The notes: generated by a model not told the origin, from the letters alone. Shown: positions 47,706 to 56,488, numbered from the stretch's first letter. The stretch is DNA of 64,000 nucleotides from Mesorhizobium sp. YIM 152430 (GCF_029210365.1 NZ_JARGES010000043.1:372001-436000); one strand, 5' to 3'. Numbers and translations are program-made.

Positions 47706-48128
47706 ATGCAGCTTCAGAGCGTATCGTCAACGCCGGCCAGTGCGGGCAAGCCCTTGATCACAGACGCCGAAGCCGGCGCTTTGGCACGGGCAACAGTAAA
47801 CCTAGCCAAGGTCTGGGAACTGGCCGACGCGGAAGCGTGCGCCCTTCTAGGCGGCATGTCCGCACGCACTTGGGCGCGTTGGAAGGACGGCTCCCACGGT
47901 CGAACCGACCGGGATCTTCGTGCAAGGATGGCCGACTTGATGGGCATCCATGAAGGTTTGCGCTACCTGTTCAAAGATCCGTCCCGCGGCTACGAGTGGA
48001 TTCGCAAGCCGAACGCTGCGTTCGGCGGCCTTTCGGCGCTCCAGATCATGCTGCGCGGGGATATCTCAGACCTCGCGGCGATCCGAGATTGGCTCGAAGC
48101 TGAAGGGGGATCACCGCCAGTTGCATGA
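47706..48128 (+). CDS. MbcA/ParS/Xre-type antitoxin (DUF2384), without toxin
   Basis: A 140-residue protein. The N-terminal helix-turn-helix-like part has LADAEACALLGGMSARTWARWK. The C-terminal DUF2384 toxin-binding domain has PNAAFGGLSALQIMLRGDISDLAAIRDWLEA. AAGGAG stands before the ATG. Relatives neutralise RES-domain toxins encoded directly downstream, but no RES gene follows here. It is either an orphan or an anti-addiction gene. Confidence 0.88.
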   Translation: MQLQSVSSTPASAGKPLITDAEAGALARATVNLAKVWELADAEACALLGGMSARTWARWKDGSHGRTDRDLRARMADLMGIHEGLRYLFKDPSRGYEWIRKPNAAFGGLSALQIMLRGDISDLAAIRDWLEAEGGSPPVA

Positions 48129-48182
48129 GTGTAGGCCTGAACGCCTGAAACGGAGAGCGCCTCTGACCTAAACCCGCAATCC

Positions 48183-48356
48183 GTGGGCACGCTGGATGAG
48201 GTGGCAAGCTACGAATTCTCCGATTGCATCGAGTTCCTTTGGCTGGAGGACGGAGACCGGTCAAGGAAGCGCCTGTCGGGCTTCAACCCCGCGGAGTTGT
48301 TGGCGACATTGGCCGCAGAGGGGGGCCGGATGAACCAAACGCGTTATCGCGAATGA
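48183..48356 (+). CDS. Small hypothetical protein, GTG start
   Basis: A 57-codon frame (VGTLDEVASYEFSDCIEF at its start) with balanced composition, ending in ATGA overlap with the next fragment. GGAGAG lies about 35 bases upstream, too far to be decisive. It could be the C-terminal end of a lost gene. Confidence 0.3.
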   Translation: MGTLDEVASYEFSDCIEFLWLEDGDRSRKRLSGFNPAELLATLAAEGGRMNQTRYRE

Positions 48357-48499
48357 AGTTCGCCGCTTTCAACCTCGACGGCGTCAACAAGCGGTTCGCC
48401 AATCTCCCCGCTTGGCTCGCAACCGCAAAGCCAACGTCATCTGCCGTCAATGCTCTCCATGTGCGGACGTCTCTGGACATGCGACCGAGGCACTCTTGA
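48353..48499 (+). pseudogene. N-terminal fragment of exodeoxyribonuclease III
   Basis: Starts MKFAAFNLDGVNKRFANLPA and continues WLATAKPT, the typical N terminus of XthA-type AP endonucleases, then loses similarity after about 28 residues and stops. The catalytic domain is missing. It marks a recombination or deletion scar. Confidence 0.6.
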
Positions 48500-48882
48500 A
48501 TATCGCCTTTTCCAGAGCCTACGGCCTAAGTACGAAGCCTAACAAATCCCGAGTTGCAATTCTGGAGGGCCAATAGCGCCGGTGCATTTCACACGAGCTA
48601 ACACCCGCTCCAGCTACTCGGACAGCCCCATGAGCCATTTTGATGAGGTGTTTGAGTGCACACTATGGAGTTAAATGCCAAACTGTGGGGTGCACGACAG
48701 GCCATAGCGCATAACCGAGGTTGAAGGCGGTATTGGCGCGCCGGAGAGGATGAAACTGGGAACGGTTATGTGATTGTTTTCAAAGCATAAAGTCAACCGA
48801 GAGTCCTCTCGATCGGCAATGCCAAAGCCTGAAAGTGATGGACGCTGCGATAGACAAAAGCAGCGCCGATAGGAAACAGCGA
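48500..48882. other. Stretch without a supported gene
   Basis: About 380 bases of lower GC than the neighbours. No open frame with a start site and no domain is seen, and no repeat or hairpin stands out. It lies between a deletion scar and a broken gene, so it is probably decayed DNA. Confidence 0.45.
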
Positions 48883-49798
48883 TCATTCCACTGCGGGCGG
48901 CGGCTCCAGATTGACCAGGAGCGTTTTCGCTTCTCTGCCGAAGAAGCGCTTGATTTCGGCATTATGGTAGTTTGCAAGCCAAGCGTACTTTGCCCGTACG
49001 CCACGGTCATCAGTTGCCTCGTATGCCTTTGAAACAGCCTGCCCATGATGCCTGGCCCAGTCGCGACAGGTTTTCCGCCAGGCCTCGGTGCGCATGCGAT
49101 CCCGGCCCTCCTCATCCATCGCCTGATAGCGTTTCCGGTCATCGCCGACGATGACAGGCTCAACTGCCTCCAAACAAAGGCGCAGATAGTTTATGAACCA
49201 TTGAGTCTTTCCGTTTGGCAGTTTGTGGTACTGCTTCAGGGTCTTGGGAAAGGGATCGAAATCTTCGCTGTAAAAGCCCCGATGAGGATGAGCTGAAAGG
49301 TACTTTCGAAGTTCTGGGGAAACGGCGATCATGGGAACGCATGCATCATGTTCCAGCCTGTACGCCTTCACCATGGCCGGGCTGATGAGAGAGTCTCTAC
49401 GGCGATACCAGAATCCGAGATCAACGCCGCCGCGCAGGAAAATTCCGCGGAGCACGCACGCCCCTTGGGCCAGCGCAAAGCTGTTGAGTTCGCTCATCAA
49501 TACATCGAACGTTCCTTCGAAAGCGGTCAACTGGGAACGCAGAGGAACGGAGAGGAACGGAGAGCACGATACAATCAGAAAACGCGAGAACGCTCTTGCC
49601 GACGACCTTATGCGACTGTCTTATGAATTCGTCGGAGGATTTATGTTCAAACTGGTTCTGAACGAATACAACGTCATCGTCCAGCGCTCGCAGTTCCTTC
49701 TCTGTTGTGATATTCTCTACACGGGCCGAGAAGCCCAACAGATCAATGAAAGCAAACAGACCGTTCCTCAGATTTCTGCGTGAAATGTTTTTTACCAT
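48883..49798 (-). pseudogene. Cyclase-like gene split by an exact 10-bp duplication
   Basis: The N-terminal frame (from 49798) reads MVKNISRRNLRNGLFAFIDL, then LGFSARVENITTEKEL and VLAFSDCIVLSVPLRS, a pattern reminiscent of class III nucleotide cyclase cores. The C-terminal frame (to 48883) reads LTAFEGTFDVLMSELNSFAL and continues for about 210 residues. The break is exactly at 49541-49560, where AGAGGAACGG occurs twice. Removing one copy restores a continuous protein of about 300 residues. Family function is unknown and the cyclase link is tentative. Confidence 0.8.
49541..49560. repeat. Perfect 10-bp tandem duplication causing a frameshift
   Basis: Two adjacent copies of AGAGGAACGG, followed by AGAG. 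The unit is not a multiple of three, so two copies break the minus-strand gene and one copy would repair it. Replication slippage could switch it. Confidence 0.9.
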
Positions 49799-49814
49799 GA
49801 CGTCACTCCGGGCC

Positions 49815-50990
49815 TTACGGTCGGACCCATCCCTCCGCCAGCTTTTCGATCACCGTGTCGAACCAGTGCTCATACCAGTACCAGGTGTTGGCGACCTTGG
49901 TGCCAAACCCCTTACCGGGATTGCGTGCATCGAGCTGCCGCGCGAGCAATGTGTGATCGTGCATGTTGAACGCCGGATAGCCGGCCGCCGTGACCTTCGT
50001 CACGATCTCGGATGGCCGGAACTTCGGCCGTTCCACTTCTTTCAGCAGTACCCGCTCGACCGCCTCCGCCTCCGGCGAGCCCGGCTTGATAAATTCAACG
50101 GCGAGGTCCGCTTTCGACGCCTTGCCTGACACCTTCGGCACGAAGGCCACCCGATAGCGGAACTTCGGGTCTTTCTGCTCGTCCTCAGTAAGTCCGTTAT
50201 GGAAGTCATCCATTGCGGCGGCGATGTGTGCCGGAAGGTCTGCGCCGACGAGCCCGGCTCTCTGCGCCCCGTCGAACGTCACGAATTGCAGGGCGATCGG
50301 TAATCGCTTTTCGAGGGCGAACTCCTTGCCAAACAGTGTCTTTATAGCGTCGTTGAAATTGATGCAGCACGCCTGGAGTTTCGCGCTCAGGGCATCGTCG
50401 ATCCTGTTGGTCGAGCGATGCTCGATCTCGTGGCGAATCTCGCTGAGGAATTTGAGGTTGTTGATGACGCCCTTTTCTAAAGGGCATTTGCCGTGCGCAA
50501 GGCACTGGCCCAGCTCCCAGTATTTTTCGGCGCCGGTCGGTGTTTTTTGGACAGTGCCGCCCTTCTTGTAACGGTAGTCGATGCCTTCCCGCTTGTAGTA
50601 CGCATGCAGGAGATAGGTCCACGCGATGATGCTGGTGACGATGAACAACTCCGCCCTGAAATACAGCCCGGCGCTGTTGAACGTGTGGACGGCGGCGATC
50701 ATGGCTTCACGGGCCTTTACGAGAAGCTCATCTCCTTGATGGTGCAGGCCTGTGACGGGATCGATGTTGGGCCATGCTTCAAGAAAGGCGTCCAGTTCGG
50801 CGTCGGTGGCTGCCTTAACAGCCTTGTGCTTCGCCCCATCGCGTATCTCGGAAATACGGGCATGATTGATAGAGCGGGTCGGCCGCGAGAAGTATGCCTG
50901 AATATCTTGCGGCACGTATTTCTTCGCCAGCATCGCTTTGACGATGGCGACTTCCCATTTTTCCAGCGTGTTTCCCGGCCGTCGTGCCAT
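49815..50990 (-). CDS. DUF3644 protein with HEPN-like RNase motif
   Basis: A 391-residue protein of the DUF3644 family. The middle carries LSEIRHEIEHRST, an Arg-x4-His motif typical of HEPN ribonucleases, preceded by helical segments (FNSAGLYFRAELFIVTSIIA). The C-terminal part contains VERPKFRPSEIVTKVTAAGY, which may be a winged helix. It starts 13 bases after abiEii, on the same strand, so it may be the third gene of that operon. Such proteins are common in defence islands, and RNA cleavage on infection is inferred. Confidence 0.82.
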   Translation of the reverse strand: MARRPGNTLEKWEVAIVKAMLAKKYVPQDIQAYFSRPTRSINHARISEIRDGAKHKAVKAATDAELDAFLEAWPNIDPVTGLHHQGDELLVKAREAMIAAVHTFNSAGLYFRAELFIVTSIIAWTYLLHAYYKREGIDYRYKKGGTVQKTPTGAEKYWELGQCLAHGKCPLEKGVINNLKFLSEIRHEIEHRSTNRIDDALSAKLQACCINFNDAIKTLFGKEFALEKRLPIALQFVTFDGAQRAGLVGADLPAHIAAAMDDFHNGLTEDEQKDPKFRYRVAFVPKVSGKASKADLAVEFIKPGSPEAEAVERVLLKEVERPKFRPSEIVTKVTAAGYPAFNMHDHTLLARQLDARNPGKGFGTKVANTWYWYEHWFDTVIEKLAEGWVRP

Positions 50991-51003
50991 TGATTGCCCC
51001 CGC

Positions 51004-51825
51004 TCAGTCTTCCGCCACACCCTTCCATGGATCGCCCGGCAAACGGCGGATGAGAGCGGCATTGACCGCTTCTGCTGCTGTTTCGAGGTTCCAGGAATAG
51101 CGGGGAGCCAGAAGCGGACCGATATCCGCCGTGAACAACGGATCAGACAATTTCTGGTGCATGTTCTGTTCGAAGAGAGCGCGGGTCACGTTGTGACCAC
51201 CGTGATCCATATAGGCCGTGAAGGCGTCGACGATGCGGTCAGGGTCGATGCCGTCGTATTCGAGCGCGACAGCGAGGTCGAACAGGTCACGCCCCTTCTT
51301 TCGCTGATAGAGCGCGCGCAACTTCGTGCCGAGAAGCTCGTCGAGCGCGTAGGTCGGGATTTCGCATGTGCCTTCATACCAGCGCGACGACACGCCAAAC
51401 GGCTGGCCCATGAAACCATGAACGGCAAAATGCTCGCGCGAGTTGATTTCAACTTTGAGCCGCATGTTGATCGGCGGTGCATCTTCGGAGCCGAACCGAT
51501 AAACGAAGGTGACGCGGCCCTCCGTCTGTTTCCAGCGGGGCGCGCCAAGCCACGGATCGAGCACCGACCGCAGGGCGTCCATCACGGGGCCGGCGGGCTC
51601 CGCGCGCATCTGCACAAGGTCGATATCCTCAGAATAGCGGGCGGCGGGTTTGAGATAGAGCTTGTAAAGCGCCGTCCCGCCACGAAACGCGAGAGCGTTT
51701 TTCAGCACCGGATTGGAGAAAATCTCGACCAGCGCGCGGCTGATCACGAGGTCTTGCTCGACCTGGATGTCCTGAACCCACGGCGCCTGCGCGCGCCACT
51801 CGGTAATATAGTCGCGCGGAATCAC
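51004..51825 (-). CDS. abiEii: AbiEii-type nucleotidyltransferase toxin
   Basis: A 273-residue toxin of the type IV AbiE system. The nucleotidyltransferase site is FRGGTALYKLYL and YSEDIDLV (Gly-Gly-Thr and Asp-x-Asp). Further motifs are LKVEINSRE and the downstream lysine block KGRDLFDLAVAL. Relatives modify tRNA or other RNAs and stop growth. The ATG overlaps the abiEi stop by 4 bases. Confidence 0.93.
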   Translation of the reverse strand: MIPRDYITEWRAQAPWVQDIQVEQDLVISRALVEIFSNPVLKNALAFRGGTALYKLYLKPAARYSEDIDLVQMRAEPAGPVMDALRSVLDPWLGAPRWKQTEGRVTFVYRFGSEDAPPINMRLKVEINSREHFAVHGFMGQPFGVSSRWYEGTCEIPTYALDELLGTKLRALYQRKKGRDLFDLAVALEYDGIDPDRIVDAFTAYMDHGGHNVTRALFEQNMHQKLSDPLFTADIGPLLAPRYSWNLETAAEAVNAALIRRLPGDPWKGVAED

Positions 51826-52628
51826 AGCTCGGACTCCACGGCAACATTGACGGCAAGCCGCCAGTCGTCATCCCGAACGGCATTTTTGTGCGGGGCGGCC
51901 GGCAGCAGAACGGCTATGCTGCGCGCATGGTTGCGCACATAGGCTTTGAGCGGCCCCGTCCGGTCGTCCGCACCTGCCTGATCCATCAGGTAGCCGAGCC
52001 GCTGCGCCCAGGGTACGGGAGCTGTTTCGGCGGCGGCAACCAGCTTTTCGGGGTCGATGTTTTCGGCGAGTTCGCCCAGGATTGTCGCGACCTGATCGAG
52101 ACCTCCGACATGGTCGTGATAGCCGACAAGGTCGATTGCCGTGGCCTCGGGCGTTGAGACAAGGACAGTGCCGCGCGGCGTGTTGAAACTCTGCGTGGGC
52201 ACGAACGCGATGTTCTTGCGGACGACGAACCCCACGCGCACCGCGCCGCAAACGATGGGGCGGCGCGCCTTTGCCACCATGACCTGAAATTCCTGAGGCC
52301 GGTGATGAGCTGCACCGTGAAACTGGGCGGCTGACAGCAGACCCGCATAGTATAGTTGGCCCAGCCGTTTCATCAGGGCCGGAATGAACTGCTCGGCGGG
52401 AAGGCTGCCGAGAGAGTGGTATTCCGGGGGCACGATGACGTAAAATCCTCGTGCCGGCGACGCGATCAGACCCTGCTTACTCAGACGATGGAGGGCTAGC
52501 TTTGTCGCGGCGGCCGAGACGCCGAGCGCACCTTGAGCTTCTGAAGAGCTGAAATGGTAGCGCCCCGCGCTGGCAAGGCGGGTGATGTAGTCCCGGGCAT
52601 GAATCCGCGATTCCGATTTCATGCGCAT
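51822..52628 (-). CDS. abiEi: AbiEi-type antitoxin and autoregulator
   Basis: A 268-residue antitoxin. The N-terminal winged helix is FSSSEAQGALGVSAAATKLALHRLSKQGLI, followed by the AbiEi C-terminal domain (AGLLSAAQFHGAAHHRPQEFQV). It starts at 52628 (or the second ATG at 52622), right beside a palindrome that is a likely operator. AbiEi represses its own promoter and neutralises AbiEii. Confidence 0.93.
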   Translation of the reverse strand: MRMKSESRIHARDYITRLASAGRYHFSSSEAQGALGVSAAATKLALHRLSKQGLIASPARGFYVIVPPEYHSLGSLPAEQFIPALMKRLGQLYYAGLLSAAQFHGAAHHRPQEFQVMVAKARRPIVCGAVRVGFVVRKNIAFVPTQSFNTPRGTVLVSTPEATAIDLVGYHDHVGGLDQVATILGELAENIDPEKLVAAAETAPVPWAQRLGYLMDQAGADDRTGPLKAYVRNHARSIAVLLPAAPHKNAVRDDDWRLAVNVAVESEL

Positions 52629-52631
52629 AAA

Positions 52632-52648
52632 GTATCATTATTCGATAC
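52632..52648. promoter_or_regulatory. Inverted repeat, probable AbiEi operator
   Basis: GTATC and its complement GATAC around ATTATTC, three bases upstream of the abiEi start. AbiEi proteins bind inverted repeats at their own promoter, so autorepression is likely. Confidence 0.6.
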
Positions 52649-52788
52649 CTTCCGCAAACGTTCTTGGAGCTTGCCTCATTTGCCGTAACAGCGGTTTGAC
52701 CCGGTCCCGATGCGCCGTTCTGGCACTTCCGAACAAATTTGACATTGTCAGTATTTTTATCGCATACTCCTGACATAGGAGAATCGCG

Positions 52789-53346
52789 ATGAGTGATGGT
52801 CCCCACCGCAGTCTGAATATGCGCCCACATTGGAAGCTGTCTGCCCAACGGGCAGCCAACCTTGCCCACACCGCCGAAGAGGTGTGCGAGGCTATGACCT
52901 TTGCGCTGAAGAAGGACATTCTCGAAGCGCCGATCGCCGCCGTCCGGGAGATCATGAACAGCGACACGCTGTTCACCGACATGCGTCTCGACCAGTTGGA
53001 GGCGCTGCGGGCCCGTTCTCCACGCTCCGCCGCTACCAACACCTTGATTGACTGCGCCGTCGAGGCCGCCGCAACCGGTATCAAGGGAGAAGCCGGGACG
53101 GCCGCCGCTGTGGCCGCCGCGCTCGAAGAGATCGCGCGGCCAGCCATGCGGGGCATCGACGAACACTACCAGCGGGAAGCGGGCGCCCGGGCGAGCCGTT
53201 CGGTACGCGCCCGGCTGGACGAAGCCCACAACAAGCTGGATTGCGCCGGCATCGCCCGCGAATTGCTCTCCCCCGCCCGGCCGCCGTCCCGGCGTTCGAT
53301 CCGGACCCCGCGCCGGACCGGGCTTGGCGAGGGGCCGCGCCTATGA
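52789..53346 (+). CDS. Unknown protein, first gene of the QueC-like operon
   Basis: A 185-residue, mostly helical protein (AANLAHTAEEVCEAMTFALK, then AATGIKGEAGTAAAVAAALE) with a basic, Pro/Arg-rich tail. AGGAG stands before the ATG. Its stop overlaps the QueC-like start by ATGA, which implies coupled synthesis and probably a complex. QatABCD systems also place a protein of unknown fold (QatB) directly before a QueC-like protein. This one is shorter and does not show QatB features I know. No function is assigned. Confidence 0.75.
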   Translation: MSDGPHRSLNMRPHWKLSAQRAANLAHTAEEVCEAMTFALKKDILEAPIAAVREIMNSDTLFTDMRLDQLEALRARSPRSAATNTLIDCAVEAAATGIKGEAGTAAAVAAALEEIARPAMRGIDEHYQREAGARASRSVRARLDEAHNKLDCAGIARELLSPARPPSRRSIRTPRRTGLGEGPRL

Positions 53347-54698
53347 CCCTCGCCGCTTACAAGGCAAGAGTGCCGGTGCGCGCGATTGACGTGGTCCCTT
53401 CGGGACGCGCGCGGCGCGGCCGCTTGCCCTTCGACATGGGTAAGAATTTCAAGTTCTCGACGGCCGCACTCGAATCCTACGCGTTCGCACGGTGGGAACC
53501 GGTCATCTACGACGCGATGGTCGTTGCTGCGTCTGTGGAGTATGCGGACCGGACCTTCGCCCGCCCGAAACTGGGCTGGCGTCGCGCCTTCACCGTGCGC
53601 ATACCGGTGCTGGAGCCCGCGCGCTGGCTGGACCACGCCGTGCATGACGCCCTGCGGGACGCGGCCTGTTTCCTGACGGGCGATGACTGGGACTTCGAGT
53701 TCATCCAGAGTGCGGGCGAAACGCCCCGTCCGCCGCAGGACTGCCTCCAGTTCAACATTGCGACCGATTCCGTCATTGCGTTCAGCGACGGCATGGATTC
53801 CCGTGCCGTTGCCGGGCTGACTGCGCGAAGCGTGGGCCGCAAACTGGTACGTGTGCGTGTCGGTTCCAAGGCCGGCGGACGCCCGGTTCCCGGTGAGCCT
53901 CTGCCCTTCGCCGCCGTCCCCTACAACGTAAAGGCGGCGGGCGAAACCAGTGCCCGCAGCCGCGGATTCAAGTTCGCACTCATCAGCGGCGTGGCAGCCT
54001 ACCTCGCCGACGCTTCTGAAATCGTTCTGCCCGAAAGCGGCCAGGGCATTTTCGGCCCGGCGCTCGTAACCTCCTCCGCACAAGCCTATCCAGACTTCCG
54101 CAGCCATCCGCTTTTCACGATTCGGATGGAGAGATTTCTTGCCGCTCTCCTCAAAAGGCCTGTCCGATTCGTCTTTCCGCGCATCTGGTCCACCAAAGGC
54201 GAGACGCTCAAGGCGTATGTGGCCCTTCCGGGGAGCGACGACTGGCGCGACACGAGGTCGTGCTGGCAGAACGCGCGCCACTGCTCCCTGAATGGAAAGC
54301 TCATGCAATGCGGCGTCTGCGCCGCCTGCATGCTCCGCCGGATGAGCATTCACGCGGCGGGCCTGAAAGACGATGACAGCGTTTATGCGTGCCGCGACCT
54401 TTGCGCAGACAATCTCCAGGGTGCAATGCAGCATGGATTTCGGACCCGTGGCCGCGCCTTGCGCGAATATGCCATCGCGGGCACGCAGCATCTCGATCAC
54501 ATGGCCGACCTTGCCTTTCCGGTCAGTCGGCCATTGCTAAGACGCCACGCCCTATTCGTGGGCAAGGCGCTCGACATGACGACGGCCGAAGTGGAAGCCC
54601 GGCTGGTGGCTATGCTCGAACGGCATGCGGCTGAGTGGAATGATTTCTTGCAGGATAAGGGAGCGCGTTCGTTCCTCAGACAGTGGACGCGGGCATGA
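53343..54698 (+). CDS. QueC-like PP-loop ATPase, defence-associated
   Basis: A 451-residue protein, about twice the size of housekeeping QueC. The ATP pyrophosphatase loop is AFSDGMDSRAV (148-153), a variant of SGGxDS. The zinc site Cys314-x8-Cys323-x2-Cys326-x2-Cys329 has exactly the QueC spacing. QueC makes preQ0 from carboxy-deazaguanine, and QueC-like proteins occur in QatABCD and type IV CBASS. No queuosine-pathway genes are nearby, so a nucleobase- or protein-modifying role in defence is more likely than tRNA modification. Start chosen by ATGA overlap. Confidence 0.85.
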   Translation: MTLAAYKARVPVRAIDVVPSGRARRGRLPFDMGKNFKFSTAALESYAFARWEPVIYDAMVVAASVEYADRTFARPKLGWRRAFTVRIPVLEPARWLDHAVHDALRDAACFLTGDDWDFEFIQSAGETPRPPQDCLQFNIATDSVIAFSDGMDSRAVAGLTARSVGRKLVRVRVGSKAGGRPVPGEPLPFAAVPYNVKAAGETSARSRGFKFALISGVAAYLADASEIVLPESGQGIFGPALVTSSAQAYPDFRSHPLFTIRMERFLAALLKRPVRFVFPRIWSTKGETLKAYVALPGSDDWRDTRSCWQNARHCSLNGKLMQCGVCAACMLRRMSIHAAGLKDDDSVYACRDLCADNLQGAMQHGFRTRGRALREYAIAGTQHLDHMADLAFPVSRPLLRRHALFVGKALDMTTAEVEARLVAMLERHAAEWNDFLQDKGARSFLRQWTRA

Positions 54699-55885
54699 CC
54701 ATGACTGAACCGGGAGAGCGTCTATCGGACGTAGAGATCGGCGAGCGCCTGCGCATAGCGCGCGAAGGACGAAAGGTCACGCAGGCCGCGGCGGCAGTGC
54801 TGATCGGAGCGGCGCGAACCACGATCGTTGCCATTGAACAGGGTAAGCGGCGAATCCAGATGGAGGAACTACAGAAGCTGGCCGCGGCCTATGGCACGTC
54901 GGCCAACGCCATCTTACGCCGCGCTGCCGTCCACCTTGATTTGGTCCCGCGTTTTAGACGGTTGCATGAAGACGGGGACGACGCGGTCGAACAGGCAACC
55001 CGGCTGCTCAACGATCTGGTGCAGGCTGAAGTCGAGCTGGAAGACGCGCTCGGAGTCGTGCGCGAGCGACGCTATCCTCCCGAACGCCCGATCCTGCCCG
55101 GCGAACTTTATACCCAGGCCGAACAGCACGCGCAGGAACTGCGCGACTGGCTCGGCCTCGGTCCAGGTCCGGTGTTGGACATCGTTTCCATCCTCGATCT
55201 CCAGCTCGGCGTACGCGTGTATGTGCGGCGGCTTCCCGGCAAGATCGCGGGCCTGTTCGCCTATGATGAGAGCGCGGGCGCCTGCATCCTTCTTAATGGC
55301 AGCCATCCGCACGAGCGCCTGACGCAAAGCGGCGTCCACGAGGCGGCGCACTTCATATCAACGCGCCGGCAACCGGAAGTGCTTACTGAGGATGAGCGCT
55401 TCGCATCGCGCGAAGAACGCTACGCCAACATTTTCCAGCGCTGTTTTTTGACGCCAGGCCGAGAAGTGCGCCAGCGCTTCGCCGAGATCACGGCGGGCCA
55501 GTCGCACCTGAACCGCAGCCACGTCATTCTGCTCGCCCATGCCTTCGGGGTTTCGCGTGAAGCTATGGTACGACGTCTCGAAGAATTGGGCCTTGCGCCA
55601 AAGGGAGCGTGGGACTGGTTCGTTTCAAACGGAGGGATCAGCGACAAGGACGTGGCCCAGGTACTGGGTGGAGAGCCAGACCGTCCCTCCTACAAAGGTC
55701 TGTCGCGCGGCCTCGTACCTCCGCGCCTAGCCCTCCTTGCGCGGGAGGCGTGGAAGAGAGAGCTCTATAGCGAAGGACAGCTTGCTCGAATGCTCCAGCT
55801 CGACCTTCACGGCATCAGAGAAGTTTTAGACGGCGCAGAGCGCGAGGAGAGCGAAGCTGATGAGCTTGTCCGCATTCCTCGCTGA
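54695..55885 (+). CDS. XRE helix-turn-helix and ImmA/IrrE metallopeptidase fusion
   Basis: A 396-residue protein. The N-terminal XRE domain (IGERLRIAREGRKVTQAAAA, about 15-70) is followed by a COG2856/ImmA-IrrE domain with the zinc motif His215-Glu216-x2-His219 (GVHEAAHFIS). A C-terminal helical part follows. The start overlaps the QueC-like stop (ATGA). Such fusions act as regulators or antitoxins that cleave a repressor or partner upon stress. Its end overlaps the PIN-like gene by 26 bases, a typical toxin-antitoxin arrangement. Confidence 0.88.
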   Translation: MTMTEPGERLSDVEIGERLRIAREGRKVTQAAAAVLIGAARTTIVAIEQGKRRIQMEELQKLAAAYGTSANAILRRAAVHLDLVPRFRRLHEDGDDAVEQATRLLNDLVQAEVELEDALGVVRERRYPPERPILPGELYTQAEQHAQELRDWLGLGPGPVLDIVSILDLQLGVRVYVRRLPGKIAGLFAYDESAGACILLNGSHPHERLTQSGVHEAAHFISTRRQPEVLTEDERFASREERYANIFQRCFLTPGREVRQRFAEITAGQSHLNRSHVILLAHAFGVSREAMVRRLEELGLAPKGAWDWFVSNGGISDKDVAQVLGGEPDRPSYKGLSRGLVPPRLALLAREAWKRELYSEGQLARMLQLDLHGIREVLDGAEREESEADELVRIPR

Positions 55886-56483
55886 TCCCGACGCGGCATT
55901 AATAGCCGATGCGAGCGTGGTCATTGGCCTCAACGCGAGCGGTCAGGCGCGCCGCGTCATCGAGCTGATCGCGCGCCGGGTTATCGTGCCGGACAACGCC
56001 GGCAACGAACTGGCCATCGGCGCGCGATTTGGCCATGACGACGGCGCGCAGCTCGACGCGCTGGTTGAAGCCGGACTCGTCGAACGCCAGCCTCTGGAGG
56101 GAGTAGCGGCAACAACGTACACGGCACTGATCGACAACACCTACGGCGAAACGCTCGATGACGGCGAAGCCGCGACGATCGCCCTTGCGGTCCAGCACGG
56201 CGCGGTGGCCGTTCTCGATGAAAGGAAAGCGCGGCGCATGTGCGGGCAGTATTTCCCGCATATTGTGCAAGGTTGCACGGCGCAGTGGCTTTTGGGTGTC
56301 GCTACGCTGGGCAGGGCCGCCCACGCCGAAGCCATGCTCAATGCGCTGCGCAAGGGCCGGATGCGCGTGCCGCCTGAGTTTCTGGAGGCGGTCGTGGCCG
56401 TAATCGGGGTGGAAGCGGCGGCCGCATGCCCCAGCCTGCCCCGGCTCGCCCGGCAGGCAGCCGCGCGATCCGCCTCTTTTTAG
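55860..56483 (+). CDS. PIN-like (DUF3368-type) nuclease, putative toxin
   Basis: A 207-residue protein with a PIN-domain pattern. The first acid is Asp17 (IADASVVIGL), acidic residues follow in TLDDGEAATIALAV, and an Asp in VLDERKARRMC. It overlaps the XRE-ImmA gene, which resembles the known XRE-COG2856/PIN toxin-antitoxin pairs. It is the last gene of the four-gene operon and converges on the type IIG enzyme with only 5 bases between stops. Confidence 0.8.
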   Translation: MSLSAFLADPDAALIADASVVIGLNASGQARRVIELIARRVIVPDNAGNELAIGARFGHDDGAQLDALVEAGLVERQPLEGVAATTYTALIDNTYGETLDDGEAATIALAVQHGAVAVLDERKARRMCGQYFPHIVQGCTAQWLLGVATLGRAAHAEAMLNALRKGRMRVPPEFLEAVVAVIGVEAAAACPSLPRLARQAAARSASF

Positions 56484-56488
56484 GAGGG

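Noticed and set aside
52789-56483. Calling the operon a standard QatABCD system
   Set aside because: Only a QueC-like gene and an upstream unknown protein fit. There is no ATPase (QatA) or TatD-like nuclease (QatD), and the upstream protein does not show recognisable QatB features.
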